Shown here: piece by piece, positions 1-7,294 of the stretch
How positions within the stretch are numbered: position 1 is the stretch's first letter
How the letters are laid out: each line of letters starts with the position of its first letter
DNA from: Companilactobacillus mishanensis
Lineage (GTDB): Bacteria; Bacillota; Bacilli; Lactobacillales; Lactobacillaceae
Length of the DNA stretch: 64,000 bases
NCBI RefSeq assembly: GCF_003946505.1
Contig: NZ_RHON01000002.1
Location: forward strand, 124,001 to 188,000
Reading direction: 5' to 3'
The notes under the pieces: model-generated
Seen by the model: only the letters and a program-made list of their open reading frames with translations
The model's database searches: none
Told to the model about the DNA's origin: nothing
Translations under genes and position numbers: made by a program

Positions 1-323
1 AAGATGCACCAAGTAACTTGGCCATCATTGGACGTTATCTATTAACTCCAGAAATTTTTGACTTGTTGGATACTCAAAAGCCTGGTGCTGGTAATGAGAT
101 CCAATTAACAGATGCTATTGACCGTATGAATGAAACACAACGTGTCTTTGCCCATGAATTCAAGGGTGATCGTTTTGACGTTGGTAATAAATTTGGTTAC
201 GTTAAAACTAATATTCAATATGGATTGACTCATCCAGAAGTTAAGGATGAATTGAAACCTTACATTATTGAGTTAGCTAAAGAGCTTCAAGCAGAAGACA
301 AAAAAGCTCCAAAGAAAGATTAA
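1..323 (+). CDS. galU: UTP--glucose-1-phosphate uridylyltransferase, C-terminal part
   Basis: This is the C-terminal ~107 residues of GalU, which makes UDP-glucose from UTP and glucose-1-phosphate for cell-wall precursors and the Leloir pathway. The reading frame is open from base 3, so the 5' end lies outside the window. The visible part contains the family blocks [24 protein letters not shown] and [13 protein letters not shown], where the GD and K residues contact the sugar nucleotide. The tail is charged and lysine-rich ([10 protein letters not shown]). A hairpin with a T-run follows the stop. The identity is very secure. The TTG at position 18 is internal and is not a start. Confidence 0.95.
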   Translation, partial: DAPSNLAIIGRYLLTPEIFDLLDTQKPGAGNEIQLTDAIDRMNETQRVFAHEFKGDRFDVGNKFGYVKTNIQYGLTHPEVKDELKPYIIELAKELQAEDKKAPKKD

Positions 324-610
324 CCTAACAAAATACAGTCATCAGCAACTCTGAAACCAAAGAGTTGTTGGTGATTTTTTTTGCGGTCATCATCGTAATA
401 GAGTGGCAGGGTGTAATATTCTTTTTTGTTCAAAAGTAACAGAAATTCCCAATTTTTTATTCCTTGTATTTTTGTGGAAGATTTCAAATAAATGCCGTCT
501 TCTTTGACTTCTAAATCGACTACGGCTAATCGAGCATCTTTTTCTTCGATGTAAACACGATTATTTTTCTTGAAGTCATTCAACATCAGAATTAGATCAA
601 TTATTCGCAT
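320..610 (-). CDS. Small hypothetical protein (96 aa)
   Basis: A 96-residue open frame on the minus strand. It has no recognised domain, signal peptide or membrane segment. The composition is that of a soluble alpha/beta protein, with alternating charged and hydrophobic strands ([26 protein letters not shown]) and a lysine- and tyrosine-rich C-terminal half. It lies convergent to galU, and its last codons overlap the galU stop and terminator. The start has only a weak GATGG-type ribosome site, but a TATATA box lies about 30 bases upstream. I do not recognise a function. It could be a spurious frame, but amino-acid composition and length favour a real small gene. Confidence 0.5.
   Translation of the reverse strand: MRIIDLILMLNDFKKNNRVYIEEKDARLAVVDLEVKEDGIYLKSSTKIQGIKNWEFLLLLNKKEYYTLPLYYDDDRKKNHQQLFGFRVADDCILLG
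341..382 (+). terminator. galU intrinsic terminator
   Basis: CAACTCT pairs with AGAGTTG, extended by ATCA/TGAT around a bulge, and is followed by eight T. It lies just after the galU stop and inside the 3' end of the small gene on the opposite strand. Confidence 0.8.
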
Positions 611-623
611 TGAAACACCATCG

Positions 624-652
624 TTGTATTTATTTGCTATATAAATTATTAT
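624..652 (+). promoter_or_regulatory. Probable promoter of the mevalonate operon
   Basis: TTGTAT, a 17-base spacer and TATTAT lie about 50 bases upstream of the thiolase start. The match is moderate. TATATA inside the spacer could serve the opposite gene. Confidence 0.4.
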
Positions 653-698
653 TTAAGCTTAGGGTTATTCTACCAAATATTAAAGAGGTAATAAATTT

Positions 699-1853
699 AT
701 GGATTCTATTGTAATTATTGATGCCAAACGAACTGCTATTGGTAAATTTCGAGGACAATTTGCTGAAATATCCTCCGTACAACTAGGGACTCAACTAGTT
801 AAGCAGCTATTGGCCAATAACAAGATCGATCCTGAAAGTGTAGATCAATTTATTTTCGGTAACGTTTATCAGGCCGGTTCTGGTCAAAATGTTGCTCGAC
901 AAATAGGAATCAATGCTGGTGGACGAGTTCAATCAACTGGTATGACGATCAATCAGGTTTGTGGCTCAGGTATGAAGGCCGTCCACGAAGCTACTAACGC
1001 ATTATTACTTGAAGATGCTGACATTGTTGTTTGTGGTGGGGTAGAAAGCATGTCTAATGCACCATTCTATTCACCTAGAGTTGGTAAGATGGAGACCTCT
1101 GAAAAACAAGGAGACACACTTTTCCAAGACGGTTTGATTGATGCATTTGCCAATTATCCTATGGGTATGACTGCCGAAAATGTTGCAGTAAAGTATGATA
1201 TTACACGCGAGATGCAAGATGAGTATGCTTTGAAGTCTCAAAAAAAGGCAGCTGAATCACGCAATGAGTTGACCAAAGAAATTCTACCTATCCAGGTTGG
1301 GGATGCCTACGTGGTAAAAGATGAAGCAATTCGTGGCAATTCTACAATGGAAGGTCTAGCCAATTTGAAACCTGCTTTTGAAGATGACGGAACAGTCACA
1401 GCTGGAAATTCTTCACCTCTAAACGATGGGGCAGCTGCAATGATCATGATGAGAAAAGAAACAGCAGATAAAATGGGCTTGGAATATGTCGCCGAAATTA
1501 CTGGATATGTTGAAGAAGGTATCGACCCAAGATATATGGGATATGCTCCATATTATGCCATCAACAAATTTTATGATCGTTATGATGTTAAGCAAGAAGA
1601 CTATGATTTGTTCGAAATAAATGAAGCCTTCGCCGCACCAACGATTGCTGTCGCCAGAGATCTCAATATTCCAGAAGAAAAATTGAATGTCTTTGGTGGT
1701 GCCATTGCTTTAGGACATCCAATTGGAGCCACAGGAGCACGTTTGATCGTCTCATTGATAAATTCTCTTCAAACTGAAAAGAAACATACTGGTATTGCTT
1801 CATTGTGTATCGGTGGTGGTATGGGAATGGCCATCGGAATCAAATTATCATGA
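699..1853 (+). CDS. thlA: Acetyl-CoA C-acetyltransferase (thiolase II)
   Basis: This enzyme condenses two acetyl-CoA into acetoacetyl-CoA, the first step of the mevalonate route to isoprenoids. It has full family length (384 aa). The nucleophilic Cys is Cys88 in NQVCGSGMKAV, the catalytic His lies in ALGHPIGATGAR, and the second active-site Cys is in SLCIGGGMGMA near the C-terminus. The ATG is preceded by AGAGGT. Its stop overlaps the start of HMG-CoA reductase (ATGA), so the two are translationally coupled. Mevalonate context rather than fatty-acid oxidation is inferred from the neighbours. The identity is very secure. Confidence 0.95.
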   Translation: MDSIVIIDAKRTAIGKFRGQFAEISSVQLGTQLVKQLLANNKIDPESVDQFIFGNVYQAGSGQNVARQIGINAGGRVQSTGMTINQVCGSGMKAVHEATNALLLEDADIVVCGGVESMSNAPFYSPRVGKMETSEKQGDTLFQDGLIDAFANYPMGMTAENVAVKYDITREMQDEYALKSQKKAAESRNELTKEILPIQVGDAYVVKDEAIRGNSTMEGLANLKPAFEDDGTVTAGNSSPLNDGAAAMIMMRKETADKMGLEYVAEITGYVEEGIDPRYMGYAPYYAINKFYDRYDVKQEDYDLFEINEAFAAPTIAVARDLNIPEEKLNVFGGAIALGHPIGATGARLIVSLINSLQTEKKHTGIASLCIGGGMGMAIGIKLS

Positions 1854-3091
1854 AAATATACGAAATGAAAAATGACGAACGACTAGATTATTTATTGAAG
1901 AATAACTATTTGAATGCTGAACAGGTTGAATTTTTAAAGTCCGAGCAACCTCTTAGTCAGGATATAGCCAATAGTCTGAGTGAAAATCAAATTGGAATTT
2001 TCGGTATGCCTTATGGATTTGCGACCGATTTTATGATCAACGGTCAGGACTTTGTCGTTCCCATGGTGATTGAGGAGCCTTCTGTGATTGCTGCAGCATC
2101 TAATGCAGCCAAACGGATTAAAGCCAGTGGTGGATTTACTGTTGAGACTGCTCAACACATCATGTACGGTCAAATTGTTTTGGAAAATGGAACTGCAGAT
2201 AAAATCGATATCTTGAATAAAGCTAAAGAAGATATTCTAAAATTGGCAAGAGCCGCACATCCAAGTTTGATCAAGCGTGGTGGGGATGTGGTTTCCACTA
2301 GTTTTGAATTAGTTGATGACTGTATTGAAGTCAAAATTGGCGTTGATACTTTAGATGCGATGGGGGCAAATATGGTCAATTCTATTTTGGAGCAAGTTGC
2401 ACCCTACGTGTCCGAAATGATCGACAGTACGATTCTTTGCAGCATTTTGTCGAATAGTGGAGTCAGCCAAGTTGTCAAAGTTTCAGCCGCAGTCGACTTT
2501 GAACAATTGAAGACTAAGACTATGTCTGGTCAAAAAGTCGCTGAACGAATAGTCAAACTGACTGAATTTTCTAAATTTTCTAAAATGCGAGCAATCACTC
2601 ACAATAAAGGAATCATGAATGGAATCGACGCTGTATTGTTAGCTACCGGAAATGATTTTCGTGCTGAAGAAGCAGCGGCGCACAGTTACTTCATTGAAAA
2701 TGGAAATTATGCACCGTTTAGTGATTGGAAAATTGTCGATGGCAAGTTGATTGGTACTTTGGAAATGCCAATTGAAGTCGGGACAGTCGGTGGGGCAATC
2801 AGAACAATGCCGATGGCACAACTTAGTTTGGCCATGATGAAAGTAAAATCTAGTCAAGAATTGCAAGCAATTATCGGTTCAGTTGGATTGGCAAATAATT
2901 TGTCAGCCTTGAGGGCACTGGTAACGACTGGTATTCAAGCTGGACATATGAGTTTGCAAAGCAAGTCCTTAGCAGTGTCCGCTGGTGCTACCGGTGATGA
3001 GATCAATAAAATTTCAAAAATTATGAATCAAAGTAAGAAATACACAATAGCTGAAGCAAAGCGTCTGTTAGAAAATTTGAGGAATGGGTGA
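1850..3091 (+). CDS. mvaA: Hydroxymethylglutaryl-CoA reductase, degradative-type (class II)
   Basis: This enzyme reduces HMG-CoA to mevalonate with two NAD(P)H. At 413 aa it has the length of bacterial class II reductases. Visible blocks are VVPMVIEEPSVIAAAS (catalytic Glu region), ATGNDFRAEEAAAH (nucleotide and substrate contacts), GTVGGA, and a C-terminal GHMSLQSKSLAVSAGA that carries the catalytic His. The start chosen is the ATG that overlaps the thiolase stop in the ATGA pattern; an upstream in-frame GTG would extend into the thiolase and gives an unlikely tryptophan- and arginine-rich leader. It is the second gene of the thl-mvaA-mvaS operon. The lower mevalonate genes are not in the window. 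Confidence 0.95.
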   Translation: MKIYEMKNDERLDYLLKNNYLNAEQVEFLKSEQPLSQDIANSLSENQIGIFGMPYGFATDFMINGQDFVVPMVIEEPSVIAAASNAAKRIKASGGFTVETAQHIMYGQIVLENGTADKIDILNKAKEDILKLARAAHPSLIKRGGDVVSTSFELVDDCIEVKIGVDTLDAMGANMVNSILEQVAPYVSEMIDSTILCSILSNSGVSQVVKVSAAVDFEQLKTKTMSGQKVAERIVKLTEFSKFSKMRAITHNKGIMNGIDAVLLATGNDFRAEEAAAHSYFIENGNYAPFSDWKIVDGKLIGTLEMPIEVGTVGGAIRTMPMAQLSLAMMKVKSSQELQAIIGSVGLANNLSALRALVTTGIQAGHMSLQSKSLAVSAGATGDEINKISKIMNQSKKYTIAEAKRLLENLRNG

Positions 3092-3095
3092 AAAG

Positions 3096-4253
3096 ATGGA
3101 TATAGGAATTGATAAGATAGGCTTTTACACACCAAAAAATTATATTGATATCGTTGATTTGGCTAAAGCAAGAAATCAGGATCCAGATAAATTTACAATT
3201 GGTATCGGTCAAGAAAAGCAAGCTGTACCAATGCCATATGAAGATGCAGTAACAATGGCTGCAGAAGCGGCCAGTCAGGTTTTGGATGATACAAATAAGT
3301 CCGATATTGGACTATTGATAGTTGGAACAGAGAGTAGTGTTGACGAGTCAAAAGCTTCCGCATTATTCTTGACTGATTTGTTGGGATTGCCAGCAGATGT
3401 ACGTGCTTTCGAAATAAAAGAGGCTTGTTATGGTGCTACAGCCGGCTTGCAGACAGCACGTGATTATATTGCGGCTAATCCTGACAAAAAAGCATTAGTT
3501 ATCGCAAGTGATATTGCAAGATATGGTTTGAACACGCCAGGAGAAGTTACACAAGGTGCGGGAGCTGTTGCTATGTTATTAAGTGCAGACCCACGTATTT
3601 TGAAATTAGAAAACAAATCTACATTTATGAGTCGAAACGTTGGAGACTTCTGGCGTCCAACATTTTCAAAGACTGCTTTTGCCAGAGGTAAGTATTCAAA
3701 TCAAATCTATATCGAATTTTTCTCAACACTTTGGGAACAATTCCAAGAAAAATATGATGTAACTGCTGCTGATTTTAAGGCAATGCTATTCCACATTCCA
3801 TATACAAAAATGGGATCGAAGGCCATGAAGATATTAGAAGGTAATATTGACGAAGCTAAATTGTCAGAATTGAAGGCTAGTTATCAAGAAAGTATCAAAT
3901 TTGGTAAGGTAGTTGGTAACTTATATACTGGATCACTTTATTTGAGTTTATTGTCTTATTTATTAAATGCAAATATAGATTCGAATGAAGAAATATTGTT
4001 ATTTAGTTACGGATCAGGTTCAATGGGAGAGCTATTTAGTGGTAAAATCCAACCAGGTTTTAAAGATGCTATAGACATCAAAACTATCGAAAATATTCTT
4101 CAAAATAGAAACAAAATAAATATTTCTGAATACGAAGAAATATTCGGTCAAGGGCTTGAGAACGGGCAAAAGACTGATGTGAAAGCAATCACAAGCACCT
4201 ACTATTTGAGTGAAATAAAAGAGAATGAAAGAATCTACCAAAGTCATAATTAA
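3096..4253 (+). CDS. mvaS: Hydroxymethylglutaryl-CoA synthase
   Basis: This enzyme condenses acetyl-CoA with acetoacetyl-CoA to HMG-CoA, supplying the preceding reductase. It has 385 aa, the normal bacterial length. The acyl-accepting Cys is Cys111 (EIKEACYGATAGLQ), the catalytic His is in LFHIPYTKMG, and the C-terminal block SYGSGSMGELFSG is typical. I start it at the ATG in AAAGATGGATATAGG, giving MDIGIDKIGFYTPKNY like its homologues; an ATG 12 bases upstream sits directly on GAGGA and is less likely. It overlaps or abuts mvaA and ends the operon. No clear terminator follows before the next promoter, whose cre site begins 5 bases after the stop. Confidence 0.95.
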   Translation: MDIGIDKIGFYTPKNYIDIVDLAKARNQDPDKFTIGIGQEKQAVPMPYEDAVTMAAEAASQVLDDTNKSDIGLLIVGTESSVDESKASALFLTDLLGLPADVRAFEIKEACYGATAGLQTARDYIAANPDKKALVIASDIARYGLNTPGEVTQGAGAVAMLLSADPRILKLENKSTFMSRNVGDFWRPTFSKTAFARGKYSNQIYIEFFSTLWEQFQEKYDVTAADFKAMLFHIPYTKMGSKAMKILEGNIDEAKLSELKASYQESIKFGKVVGNLYTGSLYLSLLSYLLNANIDSNEEILLFSYGSGSMGELFSGKIQPGFKDAIDIKTIENILQNRNKINISEYEEIFGQGLENGQKTDVKAITSTYYLSEIKENERIYQSHN

Positions 4254-4257
4254 TTAG

Positions 4258-4286
4258 TTGCAAACGCTTACAGTGAATGTTATATT
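4258..4286 (+). promoter_or_regulatory. Promoter A with overlapping cre site
   Basis: TTGCAA, 17 bases and TATATT form a promoter. The -35 is embedded in TTGCAAACGCTTACA (4258-4272), a full match to the CcpA operator consensus WTGNAARCGNWWWCA. Promoter B, 760 bases downstream, has the same design. CcpA control is inferred from this known operator. Confidence 0.75.
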
Positions 4287-4291
4287 AAAGA

Positions 4292-4672
4292 CGTGGTAAA
4301 GATGAATTGCCAAGACTGTAGACCTAAAAAATTAATGCTTTAAAGTTTTACTTTTCTGTTTGGAGATGGTAGGATTTTAGATCAAAAAGTTTATAGAGTA
4401 TTACGGTACAATGGCACGATTGGAACTAGCAACAAAACGTTAACATAAAATCGACTTCAATTAAGTAGTCGCGCAAGCTCATTACATGATTTGCTAGGAT
4501 CCACTTTGAAAGTAACATAAGAAACACGATACATGGAACAAGAAACACGAAACATGGTTTAGAGTAGTAAGATTTGTTTTCAGTAGTAAGATTCAACTTG
4601 ATGAAACTACAGTGTGATTTCATCTTGCCACTTCGAAACAGTTGAGACCCCGTCGTGAGACGGAGTCTTTTT
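4292..4672 (+). ncRNA. Structured transcript A (candidate small RNA, ~380 nt)
   Basis: I infer an independent transcript running from promoter A to the terminator at 4645-4672. It has no convincing long coding frame. The first ~35 bases match transcript B almost perfectly. The middle forms a nested fold also found in B: CTAGCAA pairs with TTGCTAG, enclosing a CGACTT/AAGT..TCG hairpin, with GGAA and GATCC flanking. Between A and B the pairing is kept through wobble changes (CTAGCA/TGCTAG versus CTAGTA/TGTTAG), which supports an RNA structure. A 13-codon frame, MNCQDCRPKKLML, starts at 4302 with a poor ribosome site. I do not recognise the family. It might be a regulator of carbon-dependent genes (inference from cre) or a peptide mRNA. 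Confidence 0.55.
4645..4672 (+). terminator. Terminator of transcript A
   Basis: AGACCCCGTC, loop GTGA, GACGGAGTCT (one mismatch), then TTTT. The same relative position in copy B holds a terminator of different sequence, so the structure is kept while the bases differ. Confidence 0.75.
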
Positions 4673-4707
4673 ATGTGGACTCAGCGGCTTTGCCGCATAG
4701 TCCACAT
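4673..4707. repeat. GYGGC-core palindrome 1
   Basis: 35-base hairpin with the layout 9-2-5-3-5-2-9: arms ATGTGGACT/AGTCCACAT, core GCGGC-ttt-GCCGC. It is followed by TTATGGGGCGA. The counterpart at 5331-5365 has changed arm bases with matching changes in the partner arm. Confidence 0.8.
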
Positions 4708-4723
4708 TATGGGGCGATTGTAA

Positions 4724-4754
4724 GGACTCTAAGTGGCTATGCCACATAGAGTCC
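4724..4754. repeat. GYGGC-core palindrome 2
   Basis: 31-base hairpin: arms GGACTCTA/TAGAGTCC, core GTGGC-tat-GCCAC. It is identical base for base to the palindrome at 5382-5412. Confidence 0.8.
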
Positions 4755-5017
4755 CAAAAAGAGCGGCATGACATATTAAAAGAAGACAGTCATCCGGGTA
4801 GAAATCTAAAGAAGAAACGGAAGAGGCATACTAAGTTTTACTTTAGAAGACAAAAAATGTTTCATGAACTTGAACTACGATTTTTAGCACAAACAATTGA
4901 GGTATTTAAGTCGGTGAAATGATCTAAAGAACATCACTAATAGCCACCCATTTCAACAATCAGAAATCCCCAACAATCAATCAAATATAATCATCTTAAA
5001 AATCTTTTAACAAACTA

Positions 5018-5046
5018 TTGTAAACGTATACAAATAATGATAAATT
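5018..5046 (+). promoter_or_regulatory. Promoter B with overlapping cre site
   Basis: TTGTAA, 17 bases and TAAATT. The -35 lies in TTGTAAACGTATACA (5018-5032), again a full match to the cre consensus although its bases differ from promoter A. Independent retention of the operator argues that it is used. Confidence 0.75.
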
Positions 5047-5051
5047 AAAGA

Positions 5052-5330
5052 CGTGGTAAAGATGAATTGCCAAGAGTGTAGACCACAGTTAAGTATTTCT
5101 GGAATTAATATTTCAGATCAAGTTAATGGTAGCGAGCTACAACAATAAGGCGTGACTGGAACTAGTATGAAGCGTTAATATACAATCGACTTTTAAAATT
5201 TTTATTTTAAAGTCGCCTAAACTCAATACATTATTTGTTAGGATCCATTTATTAAGAAGGACAAATGTATAATTTGTTTTCACGAAGTTCTTCTTTCCAC
5301 TGTGCGGCCCCTCCGGGGTCGCACTTTTTT
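5052..5330 (+). ncRNA. Structured transcript B (candidate small RNA, ~280 nt)
   Basis: Paralogue of transcript A. It shares the 5' segment beginning GACGTGGTAAAGATGAATTG, the outer CTAGTA/TGTTAG stem with flanking GGAA and GATCC, and a longer inner hairpin CGACTTTTAAAA/TTTTAAAGTCG. It ends at the GC-rich terminator at 5302-5330. A 28-codon frame beginning MNCQECRP starts at 5062. The only change in the shared peptide start is Asp to Glu, but the ribosome site is poor and the predicted leader is only about 10 bases. No known family is recognised. Confidence 0.55.
5302..5330 (+). terminator. Terminator of transcript B
   Basis: GTGCGGCCCC, loop TCC, GGGGTCGCAC (one G-T wobble), then six T. Confidence 0.85.
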
Positions 5331-5365
5331 AGTTGGACTAAGCGGCTATGCCGCATAGTCCAACT
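5331..5365. repeat. GYGGC-core palindrome 1, second copy
   Basis: Arms AGTTGGACT/AGTCCAACT, core GCGGC-tat-GCCGC, same 9-2-5-3-5-2-9 layout as 4673-4707, followed by TTATGGGACGATTG. Arm positions 2-3 differ from copy A with compensating changes opposite. Confidence 0.8.
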
Positions 5366-5381
5366 TATGGGACGATTGTAA

Positions 5382-5412
5382 GGACTCTAAGTGGCTATGC
5401 CACATAGAGTCC
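5382..5412. repeat. GYGGC-core palindrome 2, second copy
   Basis: Identical to 4724-4754 over all 31 bases, although the surroundings have diverged. Confidence 0.8.
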
Positions 5413-5593
5413 CAAAAAGAGCGGCGTATCATATTAAAAGAAGACAGCAGGCTAGAGGGAAATCCTGAGAGGGAATAAGAAGAAGCATACTTAGTTTTAC
5501 TTTAGAAGAAAAAGAATGTTTCATGATTTTGACTTGAAGAGCTTGAACTTAAATCTTTTGAATTTTACCGATATAAAATAAAATCAAACAAAA

Positions 5594-5634
5594 AAAGCAG
5601 GTAACTTCTATCCAGAATAGAAGTTACCTGCTTT
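5594..5634. terminator. Strong bidirectional terminator
   Basis: AAAGCAGGTAACTTCTA, a 7-base loop, and its exact complement, flanked by A-run and T-run. It closes the repeat region on the plus strand and probably also stops transcription from the 3D-protein gene on the minus strand. Confidence 0.85.
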
Positions 5635-5662
5635 TGCTTTAATGTTTTATAGAATTATAGTG

Positions 5663-5743
5663 CCATGGAATACGGTCGCCCGAGGCGACCCCATAAGTTA
5701 GGCTAGGTGGCAAAGCCACTGAGCCTAACTAAAAGTTCCATGG
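5663..5743. repeat. Three-way-junction palindrome holding GYGGC palindrome 3
   Basis: An outer stem CCATGGAA (5663-5670) with TTCCATGG (5736-5743) encloses a hairpin GGTCGCC-cga-GGCGACC (5674-5690) and palindrome 3 (5696-5730: arms AGTTAGGCT/AGCCTAACT, core GTGGC-aaa-GCCAC). Read on the minus strand, palindrome 3 is followed by TTATGGGGTCG, the same tail seen after palindrome 1, so this copy lies in the opposite orientation. Confidence 0.75.
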
Positions 5744-5776
5744 AAAGGAGTCTCCATAAATCGTCGACCCCATAAC

Positions 5777-5808
5777 TCCTCCTAAGTGGCCACAGCCACA
5801 AAGGAGGA
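5777..5808. repeat. GYGGC-core palindrome 4
   Basis: Arms TCCTCCT/AGGAGGA, core GTGGC-caca-GCCAC. On the minus strand it is followed by TTATGGGGTCGACG, again the family tail. Confidence 0.75.
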
Positions 5809-5813
5809 CCAAG

Positions 5814-5854
5814 CTGTACAAGTAATCTAAGCTTTGCTTAGACTACTTGTACAG
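5814..5854. repeat. Palindrome 5, spanning the 3D-gene stop codon
   Basis: Arms CTGTACAAGTA/TACTTGTACAG, inner CTAAGC-ttt-GCTTAG, with the same 2-base symmetric break as its neighbours but a different core. It covers the stop and last codons of the 3D-domain gene. There is no T-run next to it. Confidence 0.7.
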
Positions 5855-6653
5855 TAATTGATTGACGACCAAATTGAAGTGCTTGTGAGTTAGGCATAGC
5901 AATATCAAGTTGGTTAGGATTGCTATAAGCAAATGTACCTGTATCATTAACAGTTCTGTTCAATACTGTACCATCACCTAAAGTGATCTTAAGTTGTGTA
6001 CCCTTTGGATATTTTGAAAGGTTAGCAGCAACACCTGAGTAACCCATGCTTGAACCTAAAACTGCTGGGTCATAAGCTGTAGCACTCATTGAGATTTTTT
6101 CAGCTGGTTTTTCATCTGACATATATTGACCGTTTACCCATGTGTTTTGGCCTAAGTTATACCAAACTTGACCTGAAGCGTCTGTTGTTTGGGCAAAAAC
6201 TGCATAGCCATCACCGTCATTAACGTAACCAACATATGAGCCGTTTTTAGCAGAGTTGTATGTATTTACAGAACCACCATTAGCGTTTACGTACATTGTT
6301 TTGTTAAGACTTGTAACGGGTGCGTCGAATGAAACATCTGTGCTTAGTAACCATTGACCATTACCAACTTGGTAATATGTTGAGTTACCGATCTTCATGG
6401 CTTTAGAAGTAGCCCATGCAGTACCATTTGAAAGGCCGTTGCTTGATGCACCGACTTGTCCTTTGGCGTTTGGTGTTGAATAAATTGTAGCTCCGTTAGG
6501 ATTTGAAACGTAAATAGTTGTTTGTGGCATATCTACGTTTGCTACTGTTGCTGCTTGTGCGTTTGATGAAACTACTGATGCTGAGGCACCGATTCCAACA
6601 AATGTAAGTGATGCAACTGTGACGATAGAGCTAACGATTTTTTTAACTTTCAT
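5838..6653 (-). CDS. Secreted 3D-domain (double-psi beta-barrel) cell-wall protein
   Basis: A 271-aa exported protein. Residues 1-34 form a signal peptide (KVKKIV, then a hydrophobic core, cleavage near SNAQAA-TV). The middle, about 40-180, holds two SH3-like/GW-like modules of lactobacillar surface proteins (IYVSNPNGATIYSTPN, YYQVGNGQWLL, VWYNLGQNTWVNG). The C-terminus, about 190-271, is a 3D domain (SMSATAYDP, VNDTGTF, QLDIAMPNSQALQFGRQ), a fold shared with lytic transglycosylases of the MltA/RlpA type. The DTG and LDIAMP residues match the family's Asp positions. It probably binds or cuts peptidoglycan. The GGGAGA ribosome site is 11 bases from the ATG. A palindrome covers the stop. Confidence 0.8.
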   Translation of the reverse strand: MKVKKIVSSIVTVASLTFVGIGASASVVSSNAQAATVANVDMPQTTIYVSNPNGATIYSTPNAKGQVGASSNGLSNGTAWATSKAMKIGNSTYYQVGNGQWLLSTDVSFDAPVTSLNKTMYVNANGGSVNTYNSAKNGSYVGYVNDGDGYAVFAQTTDASGQVWYNLGQNTWVNGQYMSDEKPAEKISMSATAYDPAVLGSSMGYSGVAANLSKYPKGTQLKITLGDGTVLNRTVNDTGTFAYSNPNQLDIAMPNSQALQFGRQSITVQVV

Positions 6654-6820
6654 TATATAAATTTTCTCCCGTAAAAATTAAGATTATGTAAAGAAACAAT
6701 TGAAATTATCTAACGAGAAATATCATATAACGTATTAAGCTAAAAAAGGTGGATATAATCATAACGTAAAGTCGTTGTAATCTTATTGAAAACTTGACAA
6801 CTTAAAATACACTAAAATAA

Positions 6821-7294
6821 TTATAGATATTTGCGAATTTGTTCTAATAGGGAGTCAACATTATTGACGACAGCTCCGTTTAATTTGATCAATCCGATGG
6901 TATAAGTATTTGCGTATTGGAATGGGTTTTCTCCGATAACTGCGACAGCTTTGAGCTTTTCAGGATTCTCTGCACCATGTTGACGAAGGTCTGTATATAG
7001 CCCTACAACGGGGATTTCTTTACCAAAAGCTAGTCCGATTTCTGAAGCAACACCGATATCAATGATTTCTCCATCGAGAACTGCAACTACTAAATCTGAG
7101 TCTAATAATTCTTTGTTATCCTCTTGTGCAATCTTGATTGAGTCAGCAAATTTTGTTTTATCGTTGATGTCACCATTTTCTTGAGGTAAATAAACCTCGA
7201 TATCAGATGACATATTACGGATTTTATCAACAACATAAGCGTTAAACATACGATCAGCCTGTGAAAATAGTCCGTTAGCGAAATAGATTTTCAT
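6821..7294 (-). CDS. ndt: Nucleoside 2-deoxyribosyltransferase
   Basis: A 157-aa enzyme that moves deoxyribose between bases, the salvage route typical of lactobacilli. Family features are the N-terminal KIYFANGLFSQADR, the Asp pair in LLDSDLVVAVLDG, and the nucleophilic Glu in DIGVASEIGLAFG. Length matches the family. The C-terminal helix and LIKLNGAV block complete the active site of the oligomer in known structures. GGAGAT precedes the ATG. It stands alone between the 3D-protein gene and the divergent multicopper oxidase. Whether it is type I (purine) or type II cannot be told from sequence by eye. Confidence 0.88.
   Translation of the reverse strand: MKIYFANGLFSQADRMFNAYVVDKIRNMSSDIEVYLPQENGDINDKTKFADSIKIAQEDNKELLDSDLVVAVLDGEIIDIGVASEIGLAFGKEIPVVGLYTDLRQHGAENPEKLKAVAVIGENPFQYANTYTIGLIKLNGAVVNNVDSLLEQIRKYL

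Larger units (their letters stand above)
4258..4900 (+). repeat. Tandem repeat unit, copy A
   Basis: This is one of two diverged direct copies about 760 bases apart. The order is cre/promoter, structured transcript, terminator, two palindromes, then a conserved tail around 4770-4870 containing ATTAAAAGAAGACAG and TAAGTTTTACTTTAGAAGA. Copy B (5018-5560) keeps the order throughout. The stretch 4900-5017 is AT-rich and I see nothing in it. Confidence 0.75.
5018..5560 (+). repeat. Tandem repeat unit, copy B
   Basis: Second copy of the unit at 4258-4900, with the same component order. The 5' 35 bases, palindrome 2 and parts of the tail are nearly identical to copy A, while the middle has diverged with structure retained. 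No transposase or target-site duplication is visible, so this looks like a local tandem duplication. Confidence 0.75.

Noticed and set aside
4426..4623. 65-codon frame on the minus strand inside tandem copy A
   Set aside because: It is antisense to the structured transcript, has no ribosome site, and is not conserved in copy B.
4673..5412. CRISPR array
   Set aside because: The repeats are palindromes of uneven spacing within a duplicated unit, with no unique spacers and no cas genes.
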